Source: MPNP01 sp026709725 (GTDB lineage: Bacteria > Pseudomonadota > Alphaproteobacteria > Rhodobacterales > Rhodobacteraceae). From it: a DNA stretch of 64,000 nt. Made by a program: the position numbers and the translations under genes. Position 1 is the stretch's first letter, and each line of letters begins with the position of its first letter. The stretch is from assembly GCA_965200805.1 (NCBI GenBank), contig OZ241384.1, positions 2,480,001-2,544,000 on the forward strand, written 5' to 3'. Positions 1 through 8,268 of this stretch are shown piece by piece. The notes beneath the pieces are model-generated. The model did no database searches. It saw only the letters and a list, made by a program, of their open reading frames with translations, and was not told the origin of the DNA.

Positions 1-31
1 TCATGCAGTCACTTCGGTTTCTGTGGGGTGG

Positions 32-57
32 CCCGGCCTCCTGTATTGGAGGCCGGG
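32..57 (-). terminator. Perfect 10-bp hairpin downstream of the SDR operon
   Basis: CCCGGCCTCC (32-41) pairs perfectly with GGAGGCCGGG (48-57) around the 6-nt loop TGTATT. It lies 14 bp past the stop of the leftward dehydrogenase gene, which is where an intrinsic terminator would be expected. No clear T-run follows on either strand, so a termination role is inferred from position and stem strength only. Confidence 0.45.
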
Positions 58-70
58 ACTGTGGGTGGGT

Positions 71-886
71 TCAGAGACCAAGCATACTTTTGAGGCCGGC
101 GATAAAGCTGGCGTCATCCTCGGCCTTGCGGTTGCTCAGGAGCATTTCGGCATCAGCACCGGCCCGGTAGCGGAGCCGGTCCGAGCCATCGGTCGCGGCA
201 TTCCAGATGACATCTGCCACCAATTCGGGTGGCGATGGCTGCATCTCGGAATTTGCCTGAGAGGCCATGAACTTCTGAATGATTTCCTGATACTCTTCGA
301 TTGGCGGCTCGTTGGCGAAGTCAAAACTCCGACCGGAAAAGTCGGTCGCGATCATGCCGGGCTGGATAATCTTCACCCTTATGCCGACGATTTCAAGCTC
401 GAAGTGCAATGCCTCGGACAGCCCCTCCACAGCGAATTTTGTACCGTGGTAGAGCGTGCCCAGGGGGAAGGTCATCTGCCCGCCAATCGAACTGATGTTG
501 ATGATGCACCCTGTGCGCCGGTTGCGCATGTGGGGAAGAACGGCCCTGGTGACCTCAAGCAAACCGATCACATTGGTATCAAACTGCCGACGGATGCGGT
601 CTGAGTCAAAATTCTCAAGTGGACCATATGCGCCGTACCCCGCGTTGTTCAGCAGCACATCAATGCTGCCGAACTGATCAAGGGCGGCTGCGACAGCTGC
701 ACGAATGGAGGCATCGTCGGTGACATCCAGCCGTGTGACCAGCACATTCTCAAGGGCTGCAAGTTGTGTTCCGTTCTCAGTGTTGCGCATGGTGGCAACG
801 ACATTCCAGCGCCTGGCCTGGAAATGCCTGGCGACAGCATTGCCGATGCCCGTCGAGGCACCGGTGATAAGAATCGTCTGTGTCAT
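71..886 (-). CDS. SDR family NAD(P)-dependent oxidoreductase
   Basis: A 271-residue classical short-chain dehydrogenase, presumably cytoplasmic, that oxidises or reduces an unidentified alcohol or carbonyl with NAD(P). The cofactor-binding TGASTGIG is at residues 8-15, the structural NNAG at 80-83, and the catalytic Ser near 132 with Tyr146-x3-Lys150 (YHGTK). Length fits the family. The ATG is preceded by TAGGAG at good spacing. It is the second gene of a leftward pair, 29 bp after another SDR, so the two are probably co-transcribed and under the divergent TetR gene. The subfamily resembles SDRs annotated as oxidoreductases of aliphatic or steroid-like substrates, but the sequence alone does not give the substrate. 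Confidence 0.9.
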   Translation of the reverse strand: MTQTILITGASTGIGNAVARHFQARRWNVVATMRNTENGTQLAALENVLVTRLDVTDDASIRAAVAAALDQFGSIDVLLNNAGYGAYGPLENFDSDRIRRQFDTNVIGLLEVTRAVLPHMRNRRTGCIINISSIGGQMTFPLGTLYHGTKFAVEGLSEALHFELEIVGIRVKIIQPGMIATDFSGRSFDFANEPPIEEYQEIIQKFMASQANSEMQPSPPELVADVIWNAATDGSDRLRYRAGADAEMLLSNRKAEDDASFIAGLKSMLGL

Positions 887-915
887 TTTATGTGCTCCTA
901 TAGCTGTCGGGCCGG

Positions 916-1872
916 TCAGGCGGGAAAACGCGCATTCGCACCCGCGGCAATGTCAAAGACATCACCGGAAATGAGCGCAGCCTCATCGGAACAGAGGAAG
1001 GCTGCCAGACTTCCGACATGTTCAGGGCCATAGAATCCTTGCGGAAGCATGTGCAACTGCTGCGCAAAACCCTCAAATTGTTCCCAGGTGATCGGCGTGC
1101 CGGGGATCATTGTGCCAAGAACATAGTCATTCTCAAGCAAACCGGTCCGCACCAGTGTCGGGCAAAGTGCATTGACGGTGACATTGTGCGGGGCAAGCGC
1201 TTCAGCCGTGGTTTTCGTCAGACCGATCACAGCCCATTTTGCTGCAGAATAGACGGGGAAGCGTGCCGCACCCTGGCGGCCTGTCACCGAGGCCATCGTG
1301 ACAATGCGGCCGGAATTCTGCCGGCGGAGGAGCGGTGTTGCCGCCTGAATCGTCTTGATGACACCCTTGAGGTTGATGTCAAGGACCAGATCAACCTCAC
1401 TTTCTGAGAGTTCCTCCAGAAATCCTGTCTGCGTTATCCCTGCATTGGGAATGACAAAATCGACACTGCCGAAACTGTCCATTGCCGCGGTGACGGCGTG
1501 CTGCTGTGCCCCCATATCGCGGACATCACCCTTGATGGTGATCACCTCGACACCATGCGCACTGATCTGGTCTCTTGCGGCATTGAGATCACCCTGTGTG
1601 GCCAGCGGGTAGGGCACTTCGGGGATCTGTTCCGCCACATCCAGTATGACAATGTTTGCGCCACGGGCAGCGAGCGCATCAGCACAGGCAAGGCCAATAC
1701 CGCGGGCCGCTCCCGTTATCAGGGCCGTTTTGCCCTCGAAATCGCGTAATTGCATGCCATCATCGTGTGCTCCTGCCTTTGAGGTCGCGGCAAGGCCGGC
1801 AAACGCTGCACCGGCTCCAGCCGCGCCCGTCATGAAGGCACGGCGCTGTAGGTCAGGGTTTTTGTCGGACAA
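916..1872 (-). CDS. Tat-signal SDR oxidoreductase, mycofactocin-coupled-like
   Basis: A 318-residue short-chain dehydrogenase with an N-terminal twin-arginine signal: RRAFM at residues 10-14, then an Ala/Gly-rich hydrophobic stretch and a likely AxA cleavage site near residue 35. The mature part has TGAARGIG (53-60), PNAG (142-145), Ser195 and Tyr208-x3-Lys212. The segment around residues 87-100 (YPLATQGDLN) is an insertion reminiscent of SDRs grouped as mycofactocin-coupled, which hold NAD tightly; this is a family resemblance only. Export of an NAD-dependent enzyme is unusual, and Tat could carry it folded with cofactor. The start is TTG at 1872, chosen because AAAGGAG sits 7 nt upstream; no ATG fits as well. 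It is the first gene of the leftward pair. Confidence 0.85.
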   Translation of the reverse strand: MSDKNPDLQRRAFMTGAAGAGAAFAGLAATSKAGAHDDGMQLRDFEGKTALITGAARGIGLACADALAARGANIVILDVAEQIPEVPYPLATQGDLNAARDQISAHGVEVITIKGDVRDMGAQQHAVTAAMDSFGSVDFVIPNAGITQTGFLEELSESEVDLVLDINLKGVIKTIQAATPLLRRQNSGRIVTMASVTGRQGAARFPVYSAAKWAVIGLTKTTAEALAPHNVTVNALCPTLVRTGLLENDYVLGTMIPGTPITWEQFEGFAQQLHMLPQGFYGPEHVGSLAAFLCSDEAALISGDVFDIAAGANARFPA

Positions 1873-2155
1873 TGATTTTCTCCTTTGGAAATGTCACCTG
1901 TTTCGGCAATTGTGGCTGCAAGCGCGACGTTTCCAGGGCATGGGTCCGGGGCACAATTCAACGTAAGGACATTCGTTGACATCAACCGACTGCTGCAGGA
2001 GTTCGGCTGACGCAGCGAACATGACACGATGCAGCGCATGCCCCCATGGTTGAAAGTGAAACATGTCCGGATGGAGAGTGACGGTCTGGTACTGTGTGGC
2101 CCGTTTCATCGTCGCTTTCCGATCATCCTTCATCATCGTCATCGCATTTGCGGGG

Positions 2156-2235
2156 TGACAAATAGACTGATTCAATGACTTTGTCAATAGGAGATTGACA
2201 AATAGACTCAAACAGTCCATATGGACAGTATGAGT
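2156..2235. promoter_or_regulatory. Palindromic operator region between the SDR pair and the TetR gene
   Basis: Three layered elements are visible. TTGTCAAT (2181-2188) and ATTGACAA (2194-2201) form a perfect inverted repeat around AGGAG. The 13-mer TGACAAATAGACT occurs twice, at 2156-2168 and 2196-2208. A third dyad centred on the TetR start (2206-2235) has the core TCCATATGGA and outer arms ACTCA/TGAGT. TetR repressors bind such dyads, so this is a good candidate for an operator that controls both the leftward dehydrogenases and the regulator itself. No promoter boxes are claimed. Confidence 0.6.
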
Positions 2236-2916
2236 GAAAAACACCTGGACATTGTCGAGCATGCGTTCAAGCTGTTCATCCACTACGGGGTGAGCAAGAC
2301 ATCGATGACAGAAATCTCTGTCGCGACAAAGGTTGCGAGGCAAACGCTCTACAAAAGGTTCAACAGCAAGGAGGACCTGATATTCGCTGCTCTGCTTCAT
2401 TACAGCGGTCAAACGAGAGATGAGATTGAGAACGCATGTGTCATGACGCCCGACCTGCCATCCCGGCTCGACGTGGTGTTCGAACATATGGGCCTGATTC
2501 CCTTCCGGGCGATGCAGACCTACCCCCATCTGGACGAAGTGCTGGAGATCGGAGACAATCTGGCCGCTGGGCGAAAGGTCAGGATCAGGGCGAACTACAC
2601 CGATGCAATCGGGCTTGTTTTGCTGCCATGGAAGGAAGATCTCGCCCGGAACCGCGTCGATCTGCCCGCACTCTGCGAGCTGATCAAAAGCATGTTCACG
2701 CAGATCAAGCGTGACGCCCGGGACGAAAATCATCTGCGCTCTCTGTTCTGTCCGCTGCGTGCCATGGTTGTCAACAGTGCAATGCGAGATGATGGTGCTG
2801 GTTATCGGGGCAGGGCGGAGAGCTCACCGGGAGAGATGGCAATGTCAGCAGATTCGATCGGTGATGATGGTGGCCGGAGGCAAGGATGGGCCCGGCTTTC
2901 AGTGCAGGGGATATAA
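2221..2916 (+). CDS. TetR/AcrR family transcriptional regulator
   Basis: A 231-residue regulator. The N-terminal 60 residues have the TetR DNA-binding pattern: helix 1 ending in FKLFIHYGVSKTSM, then a helix-turn-helix with VARQTLYKRFNSKEDL, the typical xxLYxxFxxKExL recognition-helix signature. The remaining ligand-binding domain is divergent, as is usual. It is transcribed away from the two dehydrogenase genes, with strong palindromes between them, and the isoquinoline-oxidoreductase-type genes follow on the same strand after about 200 bp. It probably represses one or both sets in response to a small organic effector. A second ATG at 2230 could be the true start, since neither has a clear Shine-Dalgarno sequence. 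Confidence 0.9.
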   Translation: MDSMSEKHLDIVEHAFKLFIHYGVSKTSMTEISVATKVARQTLYKRFNSKEDLIFAALLHYSGQTRDEIENACVMTPDLPSRLDVVFEHMGLIPFRAMQTYPHLDEVLEIGDNLAAGRKVRIRANYTDAIGLVLLPWKEDLARNRVDLPALCELIKSMFTQIKRDARDENHLRSLFCPLRAMVVNSAMRDDGAGYRGRAESSPGEMAMSADSIGDDGGRRQGWARLSVQGI

Positions 2917-3118
2917 CCCGTGCTGCCGGCTGTGAACATGAACACGATGGTGCGCTTGCCCTCACCGGGCGTATCATGACAGGGAACGGAGTGCCCGGGA
3001 TGCTTGCGGCGGGCGCTTTTCGATGAAACGGAATCGGAGTTGTGATTCGGATTGAAGTGATTGATATTCAGGATCGCTGATTCGCTGGTGCGGGCATGAA
3101 GAAAAGGAGTTGGAAAAC

Positions 3119-3580
3119 ATGAGTCGAAGTCTTGCCATCAATGGCCGGTCACTTGAGGTTGATGCCCCGGACGGCACGCCCCTGCTCTGGGTGTTGCGTG
3201 ATGAACTCAACCTCACAGGGACCAAATACGGGTGCGGCATTGCGCTTTGCGGTGCCTGTACAGTGCATGTTGACGGGTATCCCACCCGATCATGCCAGAC
3301 CTATGTTGAGGATGTTGGCGAATCAGAAATCACCACCATTGAGGGGGCGAATTCAAGGATTGCGGATGCCGTGCGGCAGGCATGGGATGAATTCAGCGTT
3401 GTCCAGTGCGGATACTGCCAGTCAGGTCAGATCATGTCGGCAATCGGACTGCTGTCCGAGATTCCCAAACCAACTGTCGAAGACATTGATTCCTACATGT
3501 GGGGCAATGCCTGCCGCTGCGCCACATATCAGCGAATTCGTGCAGCCATTCAACACGCATCAGATTTACTGGAGGCCTGA
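3119..3580 (+). CDS. iorA: Isoquinoline 1-oxidoreductase-type alpha subunit (2Fe-2S)
   Basis: A 153-residue small subunit of a xanthine-dehydrogenase-superfamily molybdenum hydroxylase. It passes electrons from the molybdenum centre through two [2Fe-2S] clusters. The plant-ferredoxin cluster has Cys39, 44, 47 and 59 (YGCGIALCGACTVH), and the second cluster has CGYC at 97-100 and ACRC at 131-134. The ATG at 3119 follows AGGAG at good spacing; an upstream TTG is in frame but overlaps that ribosome-binding site. The large subunit begins 3 nt after its stop. The two-subunit form lacking an FAD subunit matches IorAB and related periplasmic aldehyde dehydrogenases, so the true substrate may be an N-heterocycle or an aldehyde. 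Confidence 0.9.
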   Translation: MSRSLAINGRSLEVDAPDGTPLLWVLRDELNLTGTKYGCGIALCGACTVHVDGYPTRSCQTYVEDVGESEITTIEGANSRIADAVRQAWDEFSVVQCGYCQSGQIMSAIGLLSEIPKPTVEDIDSYMWGNACRCATYQRIRAAIQHASDLLEA

Positions 3581-3582
3581 CA

Positions 3583-5763
3583 ATGACATTGAAACTCTCA
3601 CGACGAACATTTCTCAAATCAGGTTCTGCGGCAACCCTCGCCGTGCTCACTGTGGGGTTCAAGTCCGGGCAGACCCTTGCTGCGATGGGCGATGGTCCGG
3701 TGGAATTCACGCCATTTGTGCGGATTGATGCGGATGGCACCATCACTGCCATCATCAAGCATTTTGAGTGTGGCCAGGGAACAACGACAGGCCTGGCAAC
3801 ACTGATTGCCGAAGAGCTGAACCACCCGCTTGACCGGGTGGAGGTGGAATTTGCTCCCGCCGATGCCGGCAGATACGCCAATCTCATGTTTGGCCCGGTC
3901 CAGGGCACAGGTGGGTCAACCGCGATGGCAAACTCCTACATGCAATACCGGACTGCCGGTGCTGCCGCCCGCGAGATGCTGACCTCGGCTGCAGCAGAGG
4001 CATGGGGTGTTGATCCGGAGAGCGTCACCCTCATGCAGGGAGACCTGATTTCGGGGAGCAACAGGGCTTCCATCGGTCAATTCGTGGCCGCAGCATCCGA
4101 GCGACCCGTGCCCGCAGCACCGCGTCTCAAGGATCCATCCGACTTTGCTGTCATTGGCAATCCCGGCACGCGCCGTCGCGACAGTCTTCCCAAGATTGAC
4201 GGGAGTGCACAGTATGCAATGGATGTGCATCTTGATAACCAGATCGTGGCCGTCATCAAACGCAGCCCGCGTTTTGGCGGGACGCTGGTTTCGCTGGATG
4301 ACTCGGCTGCATCGGATGTGGCCGGCTTCATCGGTGCAACGCCACTGCCGACAGGGGCGGGAGCCGTCGTTTATGCCCGGAACACGTGGGCGGCCTTCCA
4401 GTCCCGGGACGCTCTGAATGCAGAGTGGGATTTCTCGGCAGCGGATAATCGCAGCACCGATCAGATCAGGGCCGATCTGCTGGCGATGGTCAATACGGAT
4501 TCGGAGTTCAATGCCAAGGGCACACCCGGTGATGCGGAGTCCGGACTGGACCGTGCCGACCGGATCATTGAGCAGGAATTCTATCTGCCCTTTCTTGCCC
4601 ACGCTCCCATGGAGCCGCTGACATGCACCGTGGCCCCAACCGCGACTGGTGTGATTCTTCATGATGGCTGCCAGTCGCCCACCGGTGCGCAGTCAGCTCT
4701 CGCCGCAGTTCTTCAGATTCCGCTGGAGAATGTCGAGGTCAAGACACTCTATGCGGGTGGCACATTTGGCCGTCGCTCATCACCAACGGCCGATTATCAT
4801 GTTGAAGCAGCATTTGCCTTTGCCCTGAACGGTGGGCAGCAGCCCGTCAAACTGGTGTGGTCGCGTGAGGATGACGTGATGGGGGGCTATTACCGGCCTG
4901 CCGTGGCGCACAGGGTCCGCGTTGGACTGGATAGGGACGGACGCATCCTGGGCTGGGATCATCGTATTGCGGGCAAGCCGATTTTCAAGGGTTCTGCGTT
5001 TGATTCATTTCTGGTTCACAATGGCGTTGATTCGACATCCGTCGAGGGCGTTCGTGATACGCTTTACGACATTCCCGGACAGTATGTTGGATTGACCGAT
5101 GATCCGACGCCAATCACTGTCAACTGGTGGCGCTCCGTTGGTCACAGCCATACGGCCTACGTGATGGAGAGCATGATGGACATCGTTGCTTCCGCTGCCG
5201 GAGAGGACCCGCTGGCCTATCGATTGTCGTACCTTGCGGGGGGCACAGCTGACCAGAACCGTCTGACCGGAGTTCTTCGCCTGGCCGCCGAGAAGGCCGG
5301 CTGGAACACATCAGTGCCGACGGGGCGCAGCCGTGGTCTGGCCGCCCATAAGTCCTTTGGAACCTATGTTGCCGAAGTGGTCGAGATTTCCGGTGACGCT
5401 GACAGCGGGATCACGATTGAGAAGGTGACGTCTGCCGTCGATTGTGGCACGCCTGTCAACCCCGATGTCATTGTTGCCCAGATGCAAAGCAGCATTGGCT
5501 ACGGGCTTGGTCATGTGATGCGTTCCGAGATCACCTTTACCGATGGTGAGGTCGATCAGTCGAATTTTCATGACTACGAGACACTTCGGATCAGTGATAT
5601 CAGGGCGATCGAGACGCATATTGTTCCCTCAACCGAGGCGCCGACAGGCATTGGAGAACCCGGAACGCCTCCGGCAGGTCCGGCCCTTGCCAACGCAATC
5701 GCCGTCAACGGCCCGCGTGTCACAGACCTGCCGATGACGGCAAGCGGCATCTTCTTTGTCTGA
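3583..5763 (+). CDS. iorB: Isoquinoline 1-oxidoreductase-type beta subunit (molybdopterin-binding)
   Basis: A 726-residue large subunit that binds the molybdenum cofactor and hydroxylates an aromatic heterocycle or oxidises an aldehyde. The N-terminus is a Tat signal (RRTFLKSG at residues 7-14, then a hydrophobic run to ALA near 36), so the complex is predicted to be periplasmic, with the cytoplasm-folded small subunit exported alongside. The C-terminal GIGEPGTPPAG (about residue 690) contains the glutamate that acts as base in this superfamily. The ATG at 3583 is preceded by GGAGG; upstream in-frame starts lie inside iorA and are unlikely. No FAD subunit, cytochrome or XdhC-type maturation factor is adjacent, so electron acceptor and maturation genes must lie elsewhere. 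Confidence 0.9.
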   Translation: MTLKLSRRTFLKSGSAATLAVLTVGFKSGQTLAAMGDGPVEFTPFVRIDADGTITAIIKHFECGQGTTTGLATLIAEELNHPLDRVEVEFAPADAGRYANLMFGPVQGTGGSTAMANSYMQYRTAGAAAREMLTSAAAEAWGVDPESVTLMQGDLISGSNRASIGQFVAAASERPVPAAPRLKDPSDFAVIGNPGTRRRDSLPKIDGSAQYAMDVHLDNQIVAVIKRSPRFGGTLVSLDDSAASDVAGFIGATPLPTGAGAVVYARNTWAAFQSRDALNAEWDFSAADNRSTDQIRADLLAMVNTDSEFNAKGTPGDAESGLDRADRIIEQEFYLPFLAHAPMEPLTCTVAPTATGVILHDGCQSPTGAQSALAAVLQIPLENVEVKTLYAGGTFGRRSSPTADYHVEAAFAFALNGGQQPVKLVWSREDDVMGGYYRPAVAHRVRVGLDRDGRILGWDHRIAGKPIFKGSAFDSFLVHNGVDSTSVEGVRDTLYDIPGQYVGLTDDPTPITVNWWRSVGHSHTAYVMESMMDIVASAAGEDPLAYRLSYLAGGTADQNRLTGVLRLAAEKAGWNTSVPTGRSRGLAAHKSFGTYVAEVVEISGDADSGITIEKVTSAVDCGTPVNPDVIVAQMQSSIGYGLGHVMRSEITFTDGEVDQSNFHDYETLRISDIRAIETHIVPSTEAPTGIGEPGTPPAGPALANAIAVNGPRVTDLPMTASGIFFV

Positions 5764-6472
5764 CGCCCGGGAAATCGGACGGACATGTCGGGCGCCATCC
5801 TCAGGCCGTATCGCTTGCAACGGCTGGAGCGGTCCCGTTTGATCTGTGGCAGGCTGGACACACAGCATGGCAACATGCGTCAGTGTCCGCCTGTGGCCTC
5901 GGTGTCGGGCAGTGGCTTTTGGGTCATCGCAGATTGTGCAGATTGACTCGTCCGGAATGAGAAGATTTTCTCGGGACCCGGATCGAACGGTTGGCGGAAT
6001 CGGGTGGGCCTGGAATCGCCCCCCCCCGTGCCAACGATGGCGACACGGTGACGAAGGTCGAAACAGTCCGGGTCGGAAGATGGCTCATTTGTGGGATTAT
6101 GGACGAGCGCCCTGATTTACGTTGAGACGCACAAACGCAGGGAGATTCGTCCAGCGGAACATATTGAACATGTGCGTGAAGGTGCGGTCGCTCCGTTGCC
6201 TGTTCGCATAGGTGAGATTCTTGCAGGCGGGCATCGGCCCTCAATTTTTGCACTGGCACGGGTTCCTCCAACAGGATCGTGGAAGAGCGAAGGGCGACCT
6301 CAGATTTGCCGGTGGCGAAATATCTGCGGACAGGACCTTCCGGTCGCTGGCGCGCCGCAAACGAAAAAAACGTTGCAATCCGGATCGACACAGTGGAGTT
6401 GTTGAATGTCCGAGATGGTGGATAGAGTATCTGACAGCGATGCTTTCGGGTTGGGGTTGTCAACGATTCGGC
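5764..6472 (+). other. Gene-free stretch between iorB and the TRAP operon
   Basis: About 700 bp with open frames in several phases but no product I recognise. A long minus-strand ORF (5924-6811) runs antisense into the dctP gene and has an Arg/Pro/Ser-rich composition typical of shadow frames. The region presumably contains the iorB terminator and the TRAP operon promoter, but I cannot point to either. Confidence 0.5.
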
Positions 6473-7546
6473 ATGAGCCCTCTTTTCTTCGTGGAGTCCT
6501 CCGTTGGCACCGGTGATAGGGCGAATACAGTGCTCCCCCTGAAGGCTGTTGCGGCTGTTGCGGCTGTTCTGGCCGTTCTCGTTTTCCTGACCGCCGGTGG
6601 TCTGCATGCCCGGTGCGATGAGGGGGAGATCGTCATCAAGTTCAGCCATGTCTCCAATACCAACATTCATCCCAAGGGGATTGCCGCAGAACAATTGCAG
6701 ATACGGGTCAATGCGGAGTTGAATGGTCGGGCCTGTCTCGTTGTCTACCCGAACTCGACGCTCTACAATGACGATATTGTGCTGGAGGCCCTGTTGATGG
6801 GGAATGTGCATCTGGCTGCCCCCTCCCTGTCAAAATTTGAGAAGTTCACCAGGCAGTTCCGAATCTTCGACCTGCCGTTCCTGTTCAGAAATCTGGATGC
6901 TGTTGATGCATACCAGAAAGGCGAGCCCGGGCAGAGACTGAAGAATTCGATGCGCCAGCGCGGTCTGGTCGGTCTTGAATTCTGGCACAACGGCCTCAAG
7001 CAGTTTTCGGCCAATCGCCCGCTTGTGCTTCCTGATGATGCCGCAGGCCTCAAGTTCCGGACCCAGCAATCCGATGTGATCATTGCCCAGATCGAGGCAC
7101 TCGGAGCATCAGCACAGCCCATGGCCTTTTCAGAGGTGTATTCAGCCCTGCAGACCGGTGTTGTTGACGGGCAGGAAAACACATGGTCAAATATCTATGG
7201 CAGGAAGTTCTTTGAGGTTCAGGATGGGATCACCGAGACAAATCATGGGATCATCGATTATCTGGTCGTCACCTCGGTTGCGTTCTGGGATTCGCTGCCT
7301 GATGATCTGAGGACAGAATTTGCCGCAATCCTCGCAGAGGTCACCGATGCACAGAACCGGGACGCCTCCGCCGCGAACATGGCCGCAAGGGATGCCATTC
7401 TTGCAGCGGGTGGAACGGTCCGGCAGATTGACGAATCGCAACGATCAGCCTGGGTGGAATCCATGCGTACTGTCTGGCAGATGTTCGAGGATGATATCGG
7501 ACGTGAAAATATCGCGGACGCCCGACGGATCAGTGAACAGAATTGA
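6473..7546 (+). CDS. dctP: TRAP transporter substrate-binding protein DctP
   Basis: The periplasmic solute receptor of a tripartite ATP-independent transporter. A hydrophobic signal (LPLKAVAAVAAVLAVLVF) precedes a DctP-type mature domain starting near IVIKFSHV. The diagnostic stretch around GQENTWSNIYGRKF, then TNHG and the FWDSLP segment, is the hallmark of the C4-dicarboxylate-type family (PF03480), and the KFRTQQSD segment carries the conserved arginine that binds the substrate carboxylate. The start is uncertain: ATG 6473 gives a long N-region, while GTG 6530 would give a classical signal peptide directly. The membrane subunits follow 80 bp downstream. The substrate is an unspecified organic acid. 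Confidence 0.88.
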   Translation: MSPLFFVESSVGTGDRANTVLPLKAVAAVAAVLAVLVFLTAGGLHARCDEGEIVIKFSHVSNTNIHPKGIAAEQLQIRVNAELNGRACLVVYPNSTLYNDDIVLEALLMGNVHLAAPSLSKFEKFTRQFRIFDLPFLFRNLDAVDAYQKGEPGQRLKNSMRQRGLVGLEFWHNGLKQFSANRPLVLPDDAAGLKFRTQQSDVIIAQIEALGASAQPMAFSEVYSALQTGVVDGQENTWSNIYGRKFFEVQDGITETNHGIIDYLVVTSVAFWDSLPDDLRTEFAAILAEVTDAQNRDASAANMAARDAILAAGGTVRQIDESQRSAWVESMRTVWQMFEDDIGRENIADARRISEQN

Positions 7547-7626
7547 TCTTGAGGTGCAGCACTGTGTCACAATCATGAGATCATGAAACGCCTGTCTTCG
7601 GCATTGGAAGATGTCAGGGCAAGGGT

Positions 7627-8259
7627 ATGATTGATCGGGTTGAATCCATCATCCTGTCCCTTCTGCTGGGGTTGATGGTTCTTGTGACATTCGTCAATGT
7701 TGTCCTCAGATACGCTTTCAATTCCGCCATCCTGTGGGGTCAGGAGTTGACCCTGGTGCTGTTTGCCTGGCTGGTCATTTTTGGTGCATCGCACTGCATG
7801 AAATCCGGCATGCATCTCGGTGTCGACATTCTTGTCGCCAGGACATCGCAACTCCGGCGCAGGCGAATCGGGATGATTGCGGGTCTTGCCTGCATGCTTT
7901 ACTGTCTCCTGCTGCTGAAGGGGTCATGGGACTACTGGGCCCCATTTGCCGGCCTGAGCGAGACGACGGGGCGGTGGTTCCCATCGGGCTTCAATCCGGC
8001 CACAATGGATCTGGCCTGGTACGAAACCGATCAGTTGCCGTTTCCGGCATTCATGCGCGTCCTCGAGATCCTGATCAATCAGGGAGAAAGTTACGACAAA
8101 TTGCCGCGGGTTGTCCCCTACGCAATCCTTCCTGTCGGCGCAGCACTCCTGATGCTGCGCGTGACCGGGGCCGTGCTGCGGCTGTGGCGCGGCGAGCAGG
8201 GCATGCTGATTTCCGGTCAGGATATTGAAACGGCCTCCACCCCTGAATCCCGCGGATAA
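7627..8259 (+). CDS. dctQ: TRAP transporter small permease DctQ
   Basis: A 210-residue membrane protein with four predicted hydrophobic segments, the first beginning at VESIILSLLLGLMVLVTF. The FNSAILWGQEL stretch and GASHCMKSGMHLGVD are typical of the DctQ family (PF04290), which bridges the receptor and the large permease. It sits between dctP (80 bp upstream) and dctM (9 bp downstream) in one operon. At 210 residues it is slightly longer than average, because of an extended loop between the third and fourth segments (about residues 110-160). Confidence 0.88.
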   Translation: MIDRVESIILSLLLGLMVLVTFVNVVLRYAFNSAILWGQELTLVLFAWLVIFGASHCMKSGMHLGVDILVARTSQLRRRRIGMIAGLACMLYCLLLLKGSWDYWAPFAGLSETTGRWFPSGFNPATMDLAWYETDQLPFPAFMRVLEILINQGESYDKLPRVVPYAILPVGAALLMLRVTGAVLRLWRGEQGMLISGQDIETASTPESRG

Positions 8260-8268
8260 GCCTGCGAA

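Noticed and set aside
5924..6811. 295-codon minus-strand ORF opposite the start of dctP
   Set aside because: Runs antisense into a well-supported gene and has Arg/Ser/Pro-rich composition with no recognisable motif.
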